Assembly (NCBI GenBank): GCA_037976565.1
Contig: CP137675.1
Location: 6,104,272 to 6,168,271, forward strand
Direction of reading: 5' to 3'
From: Mesocentrotus franciscanus
Lineage: Eukaryota > Echinodermata > Echinoidea > Camarodonta > Strongylocentrotidae
Length of the DNA: 64,000 nucleotides
In this document: positions 13,221 to 25,245 of the stretch, piece by piece
How the letters are laid out: each line of letters opens with the position of its first letter
How positions within the stretch are numbered: the first letter of the stretch is position 1
Notes under the pieces: generated by a model
What the model saw: only the letters and a program-made list of their open reading frames with translations
Databases searched by the model: none
What the model was told of the DNA's origin: nothing
Position numbers and translations under genes: made by a program

Positions 13221-13269
13221 AGGAGACCGCCATCATGAGCGGTAAGCTTAAAATCGATGGCGGCCTCTA
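13221..13269. repeat. Small hairpin
   Basis: GACCGCCATC near 13225 is mirrored by GATGGCGGCC near 13256, a 10-bp perfect stem with a loop of about 20 nt. Confidence 0.5.
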
Positions 13270-13401
13270 GAGAATTAGCGGCATAACTATTATATAATTA
13301 TATAATTGTACACGCAAAATTGATCACGTGGGTGCGGTGACAAAGTAGACTGAACATCTCCCAAATCAAAACTATTATAGTTATAAGTGTTCACGAAAGG
13401 A

Positions 13402-13425
13402 ATCTCTCTCTCTCTCTCTCTCTCT
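13402..13425. repeat. (CT)n microsatellite
   Basis: Pure TC dinucleotide run of about 12 units. Confidence 0.95.
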
Positions 13426-14793
13426 TGTTTTTTCTTTCTTTTCTGAGTGCCATTCTTAAACTTACTTGGGGGATTTGAAATATCTTAATAAAATATGTAA
13501 TTTTTAAAGATAAAATTTCACCCGGTAATCTTCGTTTGTAATACTTAAAACGATATTTCGTAATTGCGTAAGATATAAAATAGTACAGTGTACACCATTA
13601 TAGTATCAATCAGTTTATTTCCTTACTGTTTGTAAATCAATTCGCATATTTTGAGGAAATTATCATGTACTGTATGAGGAGAGAACATTTTCTCTCTTGT
13701 TTTATAACTCAACTTGGAAAAAGTAAAGATAACTTGAAGCTGTTAAAAGTGTATGTCCATTGAGGTCTTGAAAGGGACAATGCGTGGGTGACATATTCTC
13801 TCCTCCTCCCCTTCAATTTGCTGAGCCTTTTTATTATATTCATATATGAAACTCATTGGTAATATGTAGACAATACACTCTCAGTATGCCCTCTTGCAAG
13901 ATAACTAGAAACTGTGAATTTGTCAGTATAAACGACATCTTATTGGGACAATTCTTAAGGTGTCTTACGAGACTCATTTTAATACACAAGCTTATGTCAA
14001 ATTTCGTTAGTTCATGTATATACACACGCCCACGTACGCACTCACGCACACATGCCCATCCACACACACGTCCATGACGCCCGCACTTATTTGCCCATAC
14101 AATCAACCTGTCTCTGTGGCTTGGTGTTTTTATCAAGATAAACAAGTCGGTTTCTGACGGGGGCGTTTTTAAATCGTTGCAGTTTTCCCAGAAGGAGTTT
14201 CTATGTAGGCTTTGTTGCATTATTCACTCATTTCCTGTTACATTTTGTTCCTGGCTGCCAATGCTGTTTTTATTGATCATTTCATGACAATTATCTCTGT
14301 CTATATATATATATATATCTAACATGATTATATAGAACTCAAAGCTATCGCTTTATGATTAACCATCCAGTTCAAAATATCAATAATAAACGGATTACAC
14401 ATATATTTATATTCATAAAGTTATGTTGTATTAGTAAGCAAAACTCTTCTTGGTATTGATTTTTGGACATGAATACGGAAATATAAAAAATGTGCGAAAA
14501 CCCCAGGCAGGCAATATTGTTTGCCTGTCTTTTTCCCAAATCAAGTCAATCATTTTGTCCCAAAAAATATTTTTTGTTCTCTATGATAAAATCTAATATC
14601 TGTCTACGTAAATTTGATAATGAAATTTTGATAAATAAATTGCAAATTTCCAGGAATGCCATTTTTTGATGTATTTTATCTTCATTCGCTCAAATGCCGT
14701 ATATCTACCATGTCAAAGCATTGTACAAATGTTCATTCTACACGTTTTATCACCCATGCCAACAACAAAAATAGGAAAAATATAAGTTGTTAA

Positions 14794-15246
14794 AGTTACT
14801 ATGTCCCATTTGCAGGCCAAAAAAATGAAAAAGTTAAATTCCACCGGCATTTGAAAGATAATACTAATTTAGAACTTCCCTCCAAACGAAAAGGCTTTTA
14901 GTAAATAGTCTGATTTTCAGACCCTTGTACCGAATGGGCGTACGTTTTATGCTGCGCAAAGATTCAATCAGTTTAATGTTGGCCATTACAAGAAGTGGGT
15001 TATTGATGTAGACAAATGCACATGTACCCTTTACAGTACATTTTATGTATGTAATTACCAAAGAAGAAAAGAAGTCAGTCACTCACTCAATAGTGTCTGA
15101 CAGTGAAGTCTAGAAAGTAAACGGGTTTCCTTGCATAATTTGAATACTATGACACTGCTAACGTTTAAATTTCATACGTGACATATTCATAATTCCTGCA
15201 AAGTTCTACAGAATTTGATGTTGGCTGCAAATGGGACATAGTACCT
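14794..15246. mobile_element. TTAA-flanked MITE, family 1, copy A (453 bp)
   Basis: Flanked by TTAA on both sides (14790-14793 and 15247-15250). The termini are inverted copies: AGTTACTATGTCCCATTTGC on the left and AGGTACTATGTCCCATTTGC on the right when reverse-complemented. The interior matches copy B at 15555-16070 along most of its length, including TGCTGCGCAAAGATTCAATC. There is no transposase frame. TTAA target duplications are typical of piggyBac-type insertion, but the terminal bases are not the usual CCY, so the superfamily is left open. Confidence 0.85.
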
Positions 15247-15304
15247 TTAAGGGATAAATTAGGGACAAGTGTGACACCGTTATTCTATATTTTAAAAGTT
15301 ATCT

Positions 15305-15550
15305 CTACTACGGGGTTAGCTGGCCCTGCAAAATAGCAGGGCTAACCCCGCAATTGTGGTGCTAACACCGCAATTGCGGTGCCAAGCAAAATGAATGAGA
15401 ACAGAAACGAAAAATAGTCCGGGACTACGCAGTGGAGTGAATAATGAATATTCACGCTATGGCTAGTACGGGGCTAACGAATTGCAGTGAGAAAAGCCAA
15501 AAAAGTTAGTACGGGGTTAAGGATAGTACGGGGCTAAGAAAAGTAAGGGG
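15305..15550. repeat. Hairpin and repeat cluster of TACGGGGTTAA words
   Basis: GGGGTTAG, a CTG bulge and GCCCTGC are followed by AAAATA and then GCAGGGCTAACCCC, a strong hairpin at about 15312-15347. Two near-copies of a unit GCTAACNCCGCAATTGYGGT come next, then repeated words TAGTACGGGGYTAAG. The same word continues after copy B (16080-16090). This is therefore one repeat region into which copy B jumped at a GGGGTTAAGC site. Confidence 0.65.
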
Positions 15551-15554
15551 TTAA

Positions 15555-16070
15555 AGGTACTATGTACTATTTGCAGGCCAAAAAAATGAAAAGGTTAAAT
15601 TCCAACGGCATTTGAAAGACAATACTAATTTAGAACTTCCCTAATAAAAGGGGGGCTTGAAAATGTCTTTAAGTGGGAAAATAATGACTATTAGTTGTCG
15701 AATCGACTTAGGAGCTATAGAGCCAGGAAGTAATAGTCTGATTTTTCAGACCATTGTACCGAATGGTCGTACGTTTTATGCTGCGCAAAGATTCAATCAG
15801 TTTAATTTTGGCCATTACAAGAAGTGGGTTATTGATGTAGACAAATGCTCATGTACCCCTTACAGCTCATTTTATGTATGCTATTACCAAAGATGAAAAA
15901 AGCCAGTCAGTCACTCAATAGTGTCTGACAGTGAAGTCTAGCAAGTAAACAGGTTTCCTTGCATAATTTGAATATTGGGTCACTGCTAACGTTTAAATTT
16001 CACAGATAGGACATACATGACATAAAGTTCTACAGAATTTGATGTTGGCTGCAAAGGGGACATAGTATAT
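15555..16070. mobile_element. TTAA-flanked MITE, family 1, copy B (516 bp)
   Basis: Flanked by TTAA at 15551-15554 and 16071-16074. The termini AGGTACTATGTACTATTTGC and its mirrored right end CTGCAAAGGGGACATAGTAT match copy A. It carries about 60 bp of extra interior sequence near 15650-15740 that copy A lacks. It is inserted in a TACGGGGTTAA repeat. A 79-codon open frame inside (15657-15896) is shared only as degenerate sequence with copy A and is not considered a gene. Confidence 0.85.
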
Positions 16071-16792
16071 TTAAGCAAAGTACGGGGTTAAGCAAAACAA
16101 GTGTGAAAAGAGTATGAGAGTCAAAATATGATCCCATCTATCCCATTCATCCACCTTCATGCGCCCTTGAAATAATCACATTATGGAATCCAATCCCACA
16201 TCAGCCAGAAATCGACTATACACCCTGTTTGCTCATTGCGATTAAATGGGGCAACAATGCTCATGGGTAAAGTGTCTGGTTCATCTAAAATCCTGAGAGT
16301 TTAACAAAATGACAGGTACACGATCTTCACTTTCTGTTGCTCTATAAATCGAAGGTTTTGAGGCATGTTATGAGGAACAAATAACGTTTTTGCTGATTTC
16401 TTTGGGCATGTGTACATCACCTCTGTAACTTTGTTATAAGAGGCTTGAGTACATAGTATATGGGTAAAGGGTATTCGAAGAGTGCATCCAACGTTTACAC
16501 ATCCATTTTTGTAGACAAAAGTAATTGAATTGACACTTTTCACGACATGACCATAAACTCTCCTTCATTGCATGCATTTCATATTTGCATTTCTAGTGAA
16601 AGTGCCAACAATTATTTAGTTATTCAACCGACCAAATTCCTAGGCCTTTGTTTATTTATTTATTTATTTAGTTTGTTTTTATTGTTTGGGGGTGTTTAAT
16701 TCTGTTTGCATTTGCCTGGATGATGTTAAGTTGATAGCAAGAGTCGTGATGCGGGCCTCTATCTACTTTTCTCCTCTCCCTCTCCACTAGTA

Positions 16793-16842
16793 CTCTCTCT
16801 CTCTCTCTCTCCCTCTCTTTCTTTCTCTCTATCTCCATCTCT
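16793..16842. repeat. (CT)n microsatellite
   Basis: TC-rich tract with a CCC and TTT interruption. Confidence 0.9.
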
Positions 16843-17417
16843 CTCAGTTGTCTGATGAGATTATACCACCAAATATCATTCACCGGAATGAGATCACTAC
16901 ATTTGGGATCCCGGTTTCAGCTTCCTGCGCCTTTTCACATGGCATTTTGGAAGGCGTAATCGCTTGAATTTGTCAGATAGCTCACTAGTATTTTTGTATC
17001 GAGATGGACTATACTTTGACACGCATACTAACCTTGATTGGGATATACATTTCTCTCCGCGACTATTGATTTTGCAATTTTATGAAACCCTGTCCCTCGA
17101 CTTGTTTTGAATTTCTATTATACACTAGATTTACCGACTTTCTATGCGACATCCTAAAACTTCGTAAAACGAGGCAGACAAAATATAATCAATTTCAAAA
17201 TACTTTACGTCTTCAAATGAAACAACGATTTAGCAAACAAGTGCACAAAGATGAAACCAATTATCCCCCTTTAAATTGACAACGCACTGTGAAATCATTA
17301 CTTATGAGCCTGTGTATATAAGTTTTGAAGAAAAAAAACAATTGTTATATTTTATTTTATTTAATATTAGTCGTCTTATAGTAATGCAGTGTGAGGCCAA
17401 TTTTTCGTCTCTTTCAT

Positions 17418-17650
17418 AGAGATGTCGTGGTCTAGTGTGCGTATTAAACCAGTGGACTGTGGATCAAAATGGTTCGCGGTTCGAATCTTCTCTCGGAACT
17501 AACCGGCCAGGTCTGGTTGGGAGAAATTCCGAGAATACTTGTGCACCGTATCACAGTAGCTTGGCTAATGTCGCGGTAATGATTTTATACTAACCGAAGA
17601 TGGATTTTGTATAGTTACCGCGCTGTATAAATGCATTTATCTTTACTATT
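17418..17650 (+). mobile_element. tRNA-derived SINE
   Basis: The head carries a tRNA-like promoter. GTCGTGGTCTAGTG resembles an A box, and GCGGTTCGAATCTT, at about 50 bp, is a B box (consensus GGTTCGANNCC). The body and an AT-rich tail with TTTATTTATTT words follow. The tRNA fold itself is degenerate, so this is a SINE head and not a tRNA gene. Confidence 0.75.
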
Positions 17651-18096
17651 ATTTATTTATTTTTTTATTTTGTTATTCAAAAATATTTATACAGGATGAC
17701 AATGTTAGCCAAAGCTGTTTTTCACACTGGTACTGTATATACATGGTAACATACAAAATTACAATGAAATAAGGCAAAACATGAAATATATTACAGGGAT
17801 ATTAAGTAATATGACATTATATGAAATAACCAGCGACTAGAGACGTTGATGTAAATTTATAGATTTATCCAGAATCACAAAATGAGATTGTCCAACGATT
17901 TGAAAAACGGTAAGAAAAAATTTATGTTACACCATCTTAAAAGAAAACAGTGATTTTCTTGTTCAGTTCTAAGAAAACAGCAAATTTTCCGACCTCATCA
18001 TTTCGAATATAATGTAATATATACCTACATTCGTGCTAGAATCAATGTTCATTAAGTTTTAAGCTGCTTCGAAAACATGAGACGGCATCCTTATTT

Positions 18097-18305
18097 CCAT
18101 CAGGGAAATCCCATAAAATATACTTCCTCCCTCTGTGATATAATGTGATGAACGCATTTTATGAGTCTTGTTTATGTTATGTTTCACTTCAAATTATACT
18201 ACTTTCCATTAAGGAAATCCCATTAACTATACTTCCTCCCTCAGTGATATAATGTGACGTACGTATTTTATGAGTCTGTGTATTCTATGTTTCTCTTCAA
18301 ATTAC
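18097..18305. repeat. Tandem duplication, unit about 107 bp, two copies
   Basis: TTCCATCAGGGAAATCCCAT at about 18097 and TTCCATTAAGGAAATCCCAT at about 18205 begin two diverged copies. Both contain ACTTCCTCCCTC, GTGATATAATGTGA, ATTTTATGAGTCT and CTTCAAATTA in the same order. It lies about 200 bp from the exon of ankyrin repeat 10. Confidence 0.8.
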
Positions 18306-18512
18306 GTGATTTTGTAAGCGCTTTGGTACTTTTTATTTTAGCGCTCCAAAATAATCAATAATATTATTGTATACACCTGTGCTTTTTTGTCTATGTCATG
18401 AACGACATTAATATAATTATATGCATTCAAATATGACCATTAATTATGTAATGTACTTCTGTCAGGTGTGGTTATCATACTGTTTATTAAAAAAAAACGC
18501 CATCTTTCTTAC

Positions 18513-18611
18513 CTTCTCTTGTATTTGCACATTAATTCCAGCCACGAGTAGAAGTTCCACGATATCTGCAAGTCCGTTTTCAGTCGCCTCGTGAAGAGCC
18601 GATCTTCTCTT
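18513..18611 (-). CDS. ANKDD1: ANKDD1-like exon 15: ankyrin repeat 10
   Basis: 99-nt exon, phase 0/0, acceptor TTCTGCAG, donor GAAG|GTAAGA. The peptide contains RSALHEATENGLADIVELLL and ends GINVQIQEK. The ALHEA...G...IVELLL..G..V pattern is a full 33-residue ankyrin repeat. The exon border falls at the loop between repeats, as in its neighbours. Confidence 0.95.
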
Positions 18612-19019
18612 CTGCAGAAAGAAATTATAAAATCAGTAGCTTTCTTTCTTTTTTTCGATATTTGTGATATATTCCCTTTCCTCTTTTAACAGCAAACTGT
18701 TCTGGTTTATGGGCTTGTATATTTCCCCAACGCAAAAAAAGGAACAAAAGCACTAAAACAACTAAATATCACACTACGATGATAGCAGATAAGACAAAGG
18801 TTTCATAGTCAGTAATGCATAAATTGTTTCAACGTATCTTAAATGTGATTTTCCATATTTATAATTTAAGCTCACGTTAAAATATTAATATACCACGTGA
18901 ATGAAGTTTTCTAATAAATAAAAAACACAAAATACATGAAGGTTGTGTTGAGTAGTTGAGTGATAGATTACTAATGGTGCATGGAGTGTAAGATTTGAAG
19001 TAAGGTGGAGCAATGAAGG

Positions 19020-19200
19020 GGACCAACATGTGTTGTTGGTGATAGATGTGGTTGTCGCAGCGATTGTTGTTGTGGTGGTGATGGAAGTGGTGTGAATGGC
19101 GATGTTGTTGATGGTAGAAGTTATGTTGTTGATGGTGATTATGGTGGGATGGTGTGGCTGTTGTTTGTTGTGGTGGTAGTAGTGGTGGTGGGGGTGGTAA
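19020..19200. repeat. Imperfect GTT/GGT trinucleotide-rich tract
   Basis: Interrupted runs of GTTGTTG, GGTGGT and TGGTGATGG over about 180 bp. On the other strand it reads as a histidine- and threonine-rich open frame, which I consider spurious. Confidence 0.7.
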
Positions 19201-22044
19201 AGATGTGTTTCTTTCTAAAGGAATTATGCATAGGTTTGAAAGAATAGCGGACGTCTCATAGAAAATGCGATAAAAGACCTTGAATGGTTGTATACAAATA
19301 ATGACGATGGTCATGGTGGTCGTGGAGTTTTGGTTGTCCCAGTGACGTAGTGTTGCTTGTGTTTTGATGGTAGCAACTAATGTGTTTGTGGTGCAGAAGA
19401 GATGTTGATGCTAGCCGTGTTAATTTTTATGAAGTTGAGCGGGTTCTTTCTATCAAACGCAATAAATTTGTTGTATTACTAGATAAATGGAGACATGTGC
19501 AACTAATGTAACAATGTTTGTTTTACCAATATGTCACAACATGTACTTTGTTCAAGTCTACTGTTTTGTTCTTGCTCAAGAATGATTGCATAAAATTTTC
19601 CTTTGGAAAAAAAAAAGTGTTAATGCTGTTGTAGCTTCTATCAGTTTCTTTGTTGTAGACAAGATTTCTGGATTGGGCTTTTACTAAACAGCTGGGTCGC
19701 TGTTCGGCGAGCTAACCAAAATTAGCCACAATTTTTGTATATGGTGTTTTCAAGTGTGTTTTATCGGGAAGGGAGGAGGAGGTTATTAAAAAGGGTCCCT
19801 CTCGAGATGATTTTCCCGATTTCAGGCTTTCAGATACTCAAGGAAAGATTTAAAGCCGATCCGAGCCGAGCCGAGCCGCGCCGCACCACGACCTGATTGT
19901 TTAAGTAAAAGCCCACTCCAATTTGATATTTGAGTGCGATGGCGAAAAATAGAAATAAAGGTAATGAAAATCGTGACAAGAGGTTAGAGAAAAGAATAGA
20001 AGTTGCACAGGCGAATAAATGTTTTATGTAATAAATGTAGACGTATATCTCACAAAACCAGAATAACCAGGCATTGCCAATTGCTATGAAATCAGTGACC
20101 CCGAGACAGGATTTGTGGTCCACAAAATGACGGAGTGTTATTCCTCAGACACCTTGCTACGATCTCGGTATCACCTTACACGATTCATCAGTGTCATTAA
20201 CAGGCTATTGTGAGAGCAATATCTAGTCTGATCGATTTTTCAATAGCCTACGGATAGCCGTCGGAGAAACTTAGAAGAAACTGTACATAACGAAATTCAT
20301 CTAATGGGTCACCTTAAAAGAAATCTAGAGACCTGTATAAAGCCATATCACGGATATCATGCAACATCTATGATAGCCAGTGTACTTTCATGGAAAAAGA
20401 TATGACTCGTGCATATTGTGATTGTAGTCATACATGCCAATCCATATAATCGTGAGCCCCTCAAACAGATTCTTTCTTTTGCGATCTAAAAAGCAGGTTG
20501 TTTGTTTTGGGGGTTAAAGTTAATCGCGTACCAATCAAGGATTGATTTCTTAAGCGAGGTGAAATGAAAAGTTCATTTACCTGAATATAGCCTGCTTGTA
20601 GAATTACAAAGAGTGTGGACAAAATAATGTCAAATGTCAAACTTTCATTATTATGCGACATTTTTGCAGAAAATGAAAAATAAACAATGTTGATTCCTTT
20701 AGAGAGAGGAAATAAATTCAGTTCTTTTAGAATTGTATATACATCTGCATAGCACCTGAACAGTACGAAATACACAGTAGGTGGGCTGTAGTGCAAGTAA
20801 AGAAGAAGAATACTCTCATGTCTTGTTCCAATATATGTACATTGTTGTATGAATTCATCATATTGTTACTGTAATAGCGATAGTGAAGGAGTTCTTGAAT
20901 CCTTAAAGAAAAAACACTGACTTGTATACCTTTTTAAATCTTTGGTCGCGTTCCTATTGTGCATGTCTAATATGTTTAATCGACATGACCGATATTGTAA
21001 ACATATTATGTATGATAGGAAATCACCGCTTATTGCATGATTATATTGCATAAAATATGAAATATGGACTTCTGTAAGAAAACATTACATTTAGGGAGTT
21101 AAACGAATGTAATACGGTGGGGTGTGTATATATATTTGCCAAATTGTGTTTCCAACCACCTTAGTGCTTTCCTGTTACCCAATTTGGATAATATTGTCCA
21201 GTTAGAGTGAAAATACAGTATAATTACTTCAAAATGGACAAATATTACCAAAGTTGAGTACAAAAAGCAAAAAAACAAAAAATGGATTGTGATGTAGTCA
21301 TGGGAAAATTCTCCCGTTTGTCATGTACACACATATCATGAATTTCTTTTCTTTTTTCTAATCTTAAGTGCCTTCTTCCTTTGGGCACTACTCAAATATA
21401 TTATGGATAGCATGTCCCAAACTGGTTGGACACAAAATCATTCTCGTGGCAAATTTTACTCAGTCTTTTTTATAGGAGTGTACCTCTTCAATAAAACTAC
21501 ATGATGTATATGCCTCTTTCATCAACTAACTTTAGGTATTATATTCAATATTTCTGTTTAAATTCTATTTAGAAATATGGAGTGTCAGACAGGTGTCAGA
21601 CATGTGTCAAATGTCAAAATTTAGCTCCAGGCGAGGTGCATTGCTTACGATAATGACGTCAACAAGGCAATTGATCATATATTTACACCATTATTACCAT
21701 TTTCATTTCAGTTTACATTACTTGTAAGAAAGGTTGAGATACGAGGTTTGGATCTGGCATTGACAGGAAAGGTCGAGGGTAAATGGAGAAGAAGAAAAAG
21801 AAGAGGAGGGAAGTTTGCGGAGATGGCTTGAGTAGAGAGGATTGAAAGACTACGGAGGGGAGCTCATGGCAAAGGCTAGAAAGTAGAAACAGAGAGTTGT
21901 GGAATAGCGTGGTCACCAAAGCACTAGATACAGTACCTAGAGATAGAGAGGAGTATTTCAGTAGTAACTGGTGTAAATTCTTTATTTTATACATTTATTC
22001 TATACAGTATAAGCTTGCGGGTGCACCATGTGAGAGAGGGGGAG

Positions 22045-22262
22045 GATTGAGGAGTTCTGAAAAGAACTCTCGGTATTCTTTCTTGAGGGTGTGTAGTCCT
22101 GAAAAGGACTGTTGGTGTAGTCTTGAAAAAGACTGTTGGTTATCTTTCTTTCTTAGCTAATAGTTCTAACTGGAGAACTATAGCGCTTGGAGAGGATGAG
22201 TGGCGGGAGTGGCTCGACGTTTCGAACAGGTTGACTATCCGTCGTCAGGAGAGATATTCTAG
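22045..22262. mobile_element. Penelope-like retroelement remnant with hairpin array and hammerhead-like core
   Basis: Three short perfect hairpins occur in a row on the plus strand: GAGTTCTGAAAAGAACTC (22052-22069), AGTCCTGAAAAGGACT (22095-22110) and AGTCTTGAAAAAGACT (22119-22134). The last two are followed by GTTGGT. About 85 bp further on, the minus strand reads CTCCTGACGA, then 17 nt, then CGAAACGTCGAG (22248 to 22214). CTGANGA with GAAA and a following GTC is the conserved core of hammerhead ribozymes carried by Penelope-like elements, and CTC/GAG can form a short stem I. Stem II pairing is poor, so the motif may be decayed. No reverse transcriptase frame is present. Confidence 0.5.
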
Positions 22263-24565
22263 TATGACATGCGCAAAAGTAGCCATAAGAACGACTTGGA
22301 GAATGGATAGTTACGAACTGCCTGTGTGAGGTAGACTACTCATCATATTTTACAACAAAAATTATAAGATTATCAAATGATCCAAAAATAAGACATCTTT
22401 TAAACCTCCAATATGTAGATATGCAACAACAAAGAAAAGAAGACAGAATTATTATAAATTCCACATAATGCTGAAATACTGATGAATATTACGATGGGAA
22501 AATCAAATCATGACACAATATGTAATGGATAATATCAATTAATATACAGTATTTATCAATATTCGGCACACAATTCATTCATAGGTGTTCGTCGTTATTA
22601 TTATTGACCAAGTTTGACATGTGATGAACTCCAGACAGTAACACACATGTACAGCAAGGCAGACCCAGGGGTGGAAATGGTCGTCCCTCCCTACTGCAAA
22701 AAAGAAATGATGGTAAAAATGGTGGCGTCCATCCCAAATATTCCTATCCTTAGAAGGGTCGTCAGATAACTCTCTCTTTACATGTTAGCAGGCAAGCGTA
22801 TCGCATCTAATCAATTGTGACGTCACATTAAATGTGGAATGATGGGTAATTGGTAGGGCATTCAGTCGTGTTGTTAACCCTTCAATAATGTGCTAATGGC
22901 ATCTTACTTAATGGTCCTTGGAGGCCATGGGGTTATTAGTGGAAGAAGCGATTAATCAGTCTTGAAAAGAAACTGTATTTTGCATCTTCAGGGTGTCCTT
23001 CTTGTCTATTTTCTTAAACTCTTTGTGTAAAGTTTGCCTTGATTCCCACGATATTGATTGTTTAATTTACCCCGTGTTTGCCATATTCTCGTCTTTTCTC
23101 TGCAAGATGAAGCACCCATCAAGTAATAGTGGGAGGAAGATATATTCATGGCTAGAGTGCCCAAGTCTGCGCACATGCGTTACTTCTAATAAAATAGGTC
23201 ACGTAACGAACACAAAATACGTATTCAACAACAACCAAAAGAAAAAGGTAACAAATCTATTGAATAAACTTTGATCAAAGTCATTTTGTTCACAAGCCTC
23301 GAAATGCTATCTTGTACATACAAAATCTCGAAGTGCGTGTAAAATAAACGATTGCACACACAGGAGAACCATTGTTTTTACAGCGCCAAAATATTAACAC
23401 GACCGCCTTTTCTTGAAAAATTGCATTGTTCGTGCTTTAAATTTGATAGGATTCTTGGCGCATTTACCCTTTAAAATATTATGAATACTGTCAGATTAAT
23501 CATTAGAGGTATATAAAAGAAATATTTGTCAATTTCAAGTCAAACGTTAGGCGCGCAGACGTAAGGCTGCCCATCATACTTTGAAAGTAAAGTTTGTATA
23601 CCAAACATCCCCGATCGGACGATTTGTGTATCATTTTCTCTTTTTCATGTAGTGTTATAGTCTAAACCCACCCCCCCCCCCAACAACAACAAAAAAAAAT
23701 ACTTCTTGAATTTTCAAAACTTTAAACACTTTTTTAAACAAAAATGATAGCTTGCAACTACCTTGCTTCTGTTAAAGCAACAAGATATTTCAATGTTTTT
23801 TCCAAATCTAAGATAGATCATATATGGCATAAAGTGTAGTACACTTTAAAGGTAGTAAAGCATTTTCATTTACAATTTTAGTTTGGATCGCGCCCGACTC
23901 GTTGGATCGATCCCTCCTAACCAGCACTAAGTGTAGGATAAACAGTAAGTTTTAAAAACTGACACACGCTTTATTCAATGTTAGCTCAAAAAGTAGCGAC
24001 CTTCAAGTTATCAAATCACCATTTTCAATTACCAGGTACAGCAATTTCAATACTCGGTACATTAAAATACTGAGATGCGATATGTAAAAAATATGTGCCC
24101 AAAATGTTAAAGGGGGTGTAGCCTGGCGAGACTATACGTGTCTTTCCCGTGGCCTGACTCAAAGCCAATCGACGACGCGACCGCAGCAATCACGTGCGTG
24201 CAACATACGCGAAACCGAAGCGTGAGGAAAACTTCGGTCTGTTTCGTGAACGCTGACCATGTACAGATTAAGTCGCTGACTACCGTTAATCAAGTCCATT
24301 CGTTTACAGTTTACTGTTGTCCACAATAAGACGTAGATGGCGTAAACCAGTGTTTGCCAAGCTACACTCCCTTTAAATGTAAAGCAAGTTTAGTCCCATA
24401 TACAGGTAAAAGCGAAACTGAGATTATGAACAATTTGAGCTCAAAATATGGCGAACATCCTGTTATTGCTCAGGTAAAGCCAATGGTAGGCGTCCAGGTC
24501 GTGAAAGAAGATGGACTGCAGGTTTACAGCTTTAAAATATAAAAATCAAATTTTATTCAACTTAC

Positions 24566-24664
24566 GTCATTCATTACGTTGACTTTACACCGACAGGATA
24601 GAAGCGTTTTTACACTCTCGATGTGGCCCAGAGTGGAGGCAACGTGTAAAGGAGTGTTTCCGTA
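24566..24664 (-). CDS. ANKDD1: ANKDD1-like exon 14: ankyrin repeat 9
   Basis: 99-nt exon, phase 0/0, acceptor TTTCCAG, donor GAC|GTAAGT. The peptide starts YGNTPLHVASTLGHIESVKT and ends KVNVMND. The GNTPLHVA core, GH turn and xVN at the end mark a canonical ankyrin repeat. It is spaced 0.5 kb from exon 13b (repeat 8) and joins it at a codon border. Confidence 0.96.
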
Positions 24665-25004
24665 CTGGAAATGTAAAAGGGCAAGAACAGAGGAAACACC
24701 TTTTGTTTATTAAAGGGGTCAAATGTTCGTTTTATTTAAACAGTGTAACTCTCTCAGTATTAAAACTGCTTTCTTGAGAGGGTTACGTAAGAGTTCAAAT
24801 TTTGTCATATCTATATCTAAATTAAAAATTACCGGAAGGTTATCTTGAATTGGAAGTGGCGTTGTGAATTATCATTATCATTATTATCATTATTATCATT
24901 ATTATTATTATTACTATCATTACTATTATTATTAATATTATTATTATTATTATCATTATTATTATCACTATTATTATCATTATTATTATTATTATCATTA
25001 TTAC

Positions 25005-25055
<51 letters not shown>

Positions 25056-25146
25056 CACTTTATTATCAGTGGCGTAGAGTGGGCTTAATCATTGGGGGCA
25101 GCGGTATCGAATGCAGTATAACATTTCCTATATCGGATACACTTAC
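24665..25146 (-). other. Intron between ankyrin repeats 8 and 9, with ATT/ATC microsatellite
   Basis: GT-AG intron of 482 bp. An imperfect ATT/ATC trinucleotide array occupies 24868-25060. Confidence 0.9.
24868..25060. repeat. (ATT/ATC)n trinucleotide microsatellite
   Basis: About 190 bp of ATT units with scattered ATC and ACT. The leucine-, serine- and isoleucine-rich open frames across it come from the repeat. Confidence 0.95.
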
Positions 25147-25245
25147 CATTGCCTTACTGTTGAGATTACACTTATTCGACGCTAGGACCTTGATGACAGA
25201 GGGATGATCATTTTTCGCTGCAAAATGGGCTGCCGACATGCTTTT
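25147..25245 (-). CDS. ANKDD1: ANKDD1-like exon: ankyrin repeat 8
   Basis: 99-nt exon, phase 0/0, acceptor CAACAG, donor ATG|GTAAGT. The peptide starts KSMSAAHFAAKNDHPSVIKV and ends NLNSKAM. The AAHFAA core replaces the usual TPLHxAA but keeps the ankyrin pattern. Vertebrate ANKDD1 has a similarly divergent repeat at this place (from memory, a LSxLHYAA type), which supports collinearity. Confidence 0.94.

Larger units (their letters stand above)
10347..18512 (-). other. Intron 15 (8.2 kb), rich in mobile elements
   Basis: Large GT-AG intron. It contains a CT microsatellite (10698-10746), a foldback element (10842-12290), a CT run (13402-13425), two related TTAA-flanked elements (14794-15246 and 15555-16070) separated by a hairpin-forming repeat, a CT tract (16793-16842), a SINE (17418-17650) and a 107-bp tandem duplication (18097-18305). 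No exon could be supported. Confidence 0.8.
18612..24565 (-). other. Intron 14 (6.0 kb)
   Basis: GT-AG intron. It contains a GTT/GGT-rich simple sequence (about 19020-19200), a short GCCGA repeat (19857-19884) and a Penelope-like remnant (22045-22262). The rest is AT-rich with no exon that I can support. Confidence 0.8.

Noticed and set aside
15657..15896. 79-codon plus-strand frame inside the TTAA MITE
   Set aside because: The sister copy at 14794-15246 has the same stretch broken by indels and stops, so it is not under coding constraint.
18877..19314. 145-codon His/Gln/Pro-rich minus-strand frame
   Set aside because: It overlaps a GTT/GGT simple-sequence tract, with no splice context or family match.
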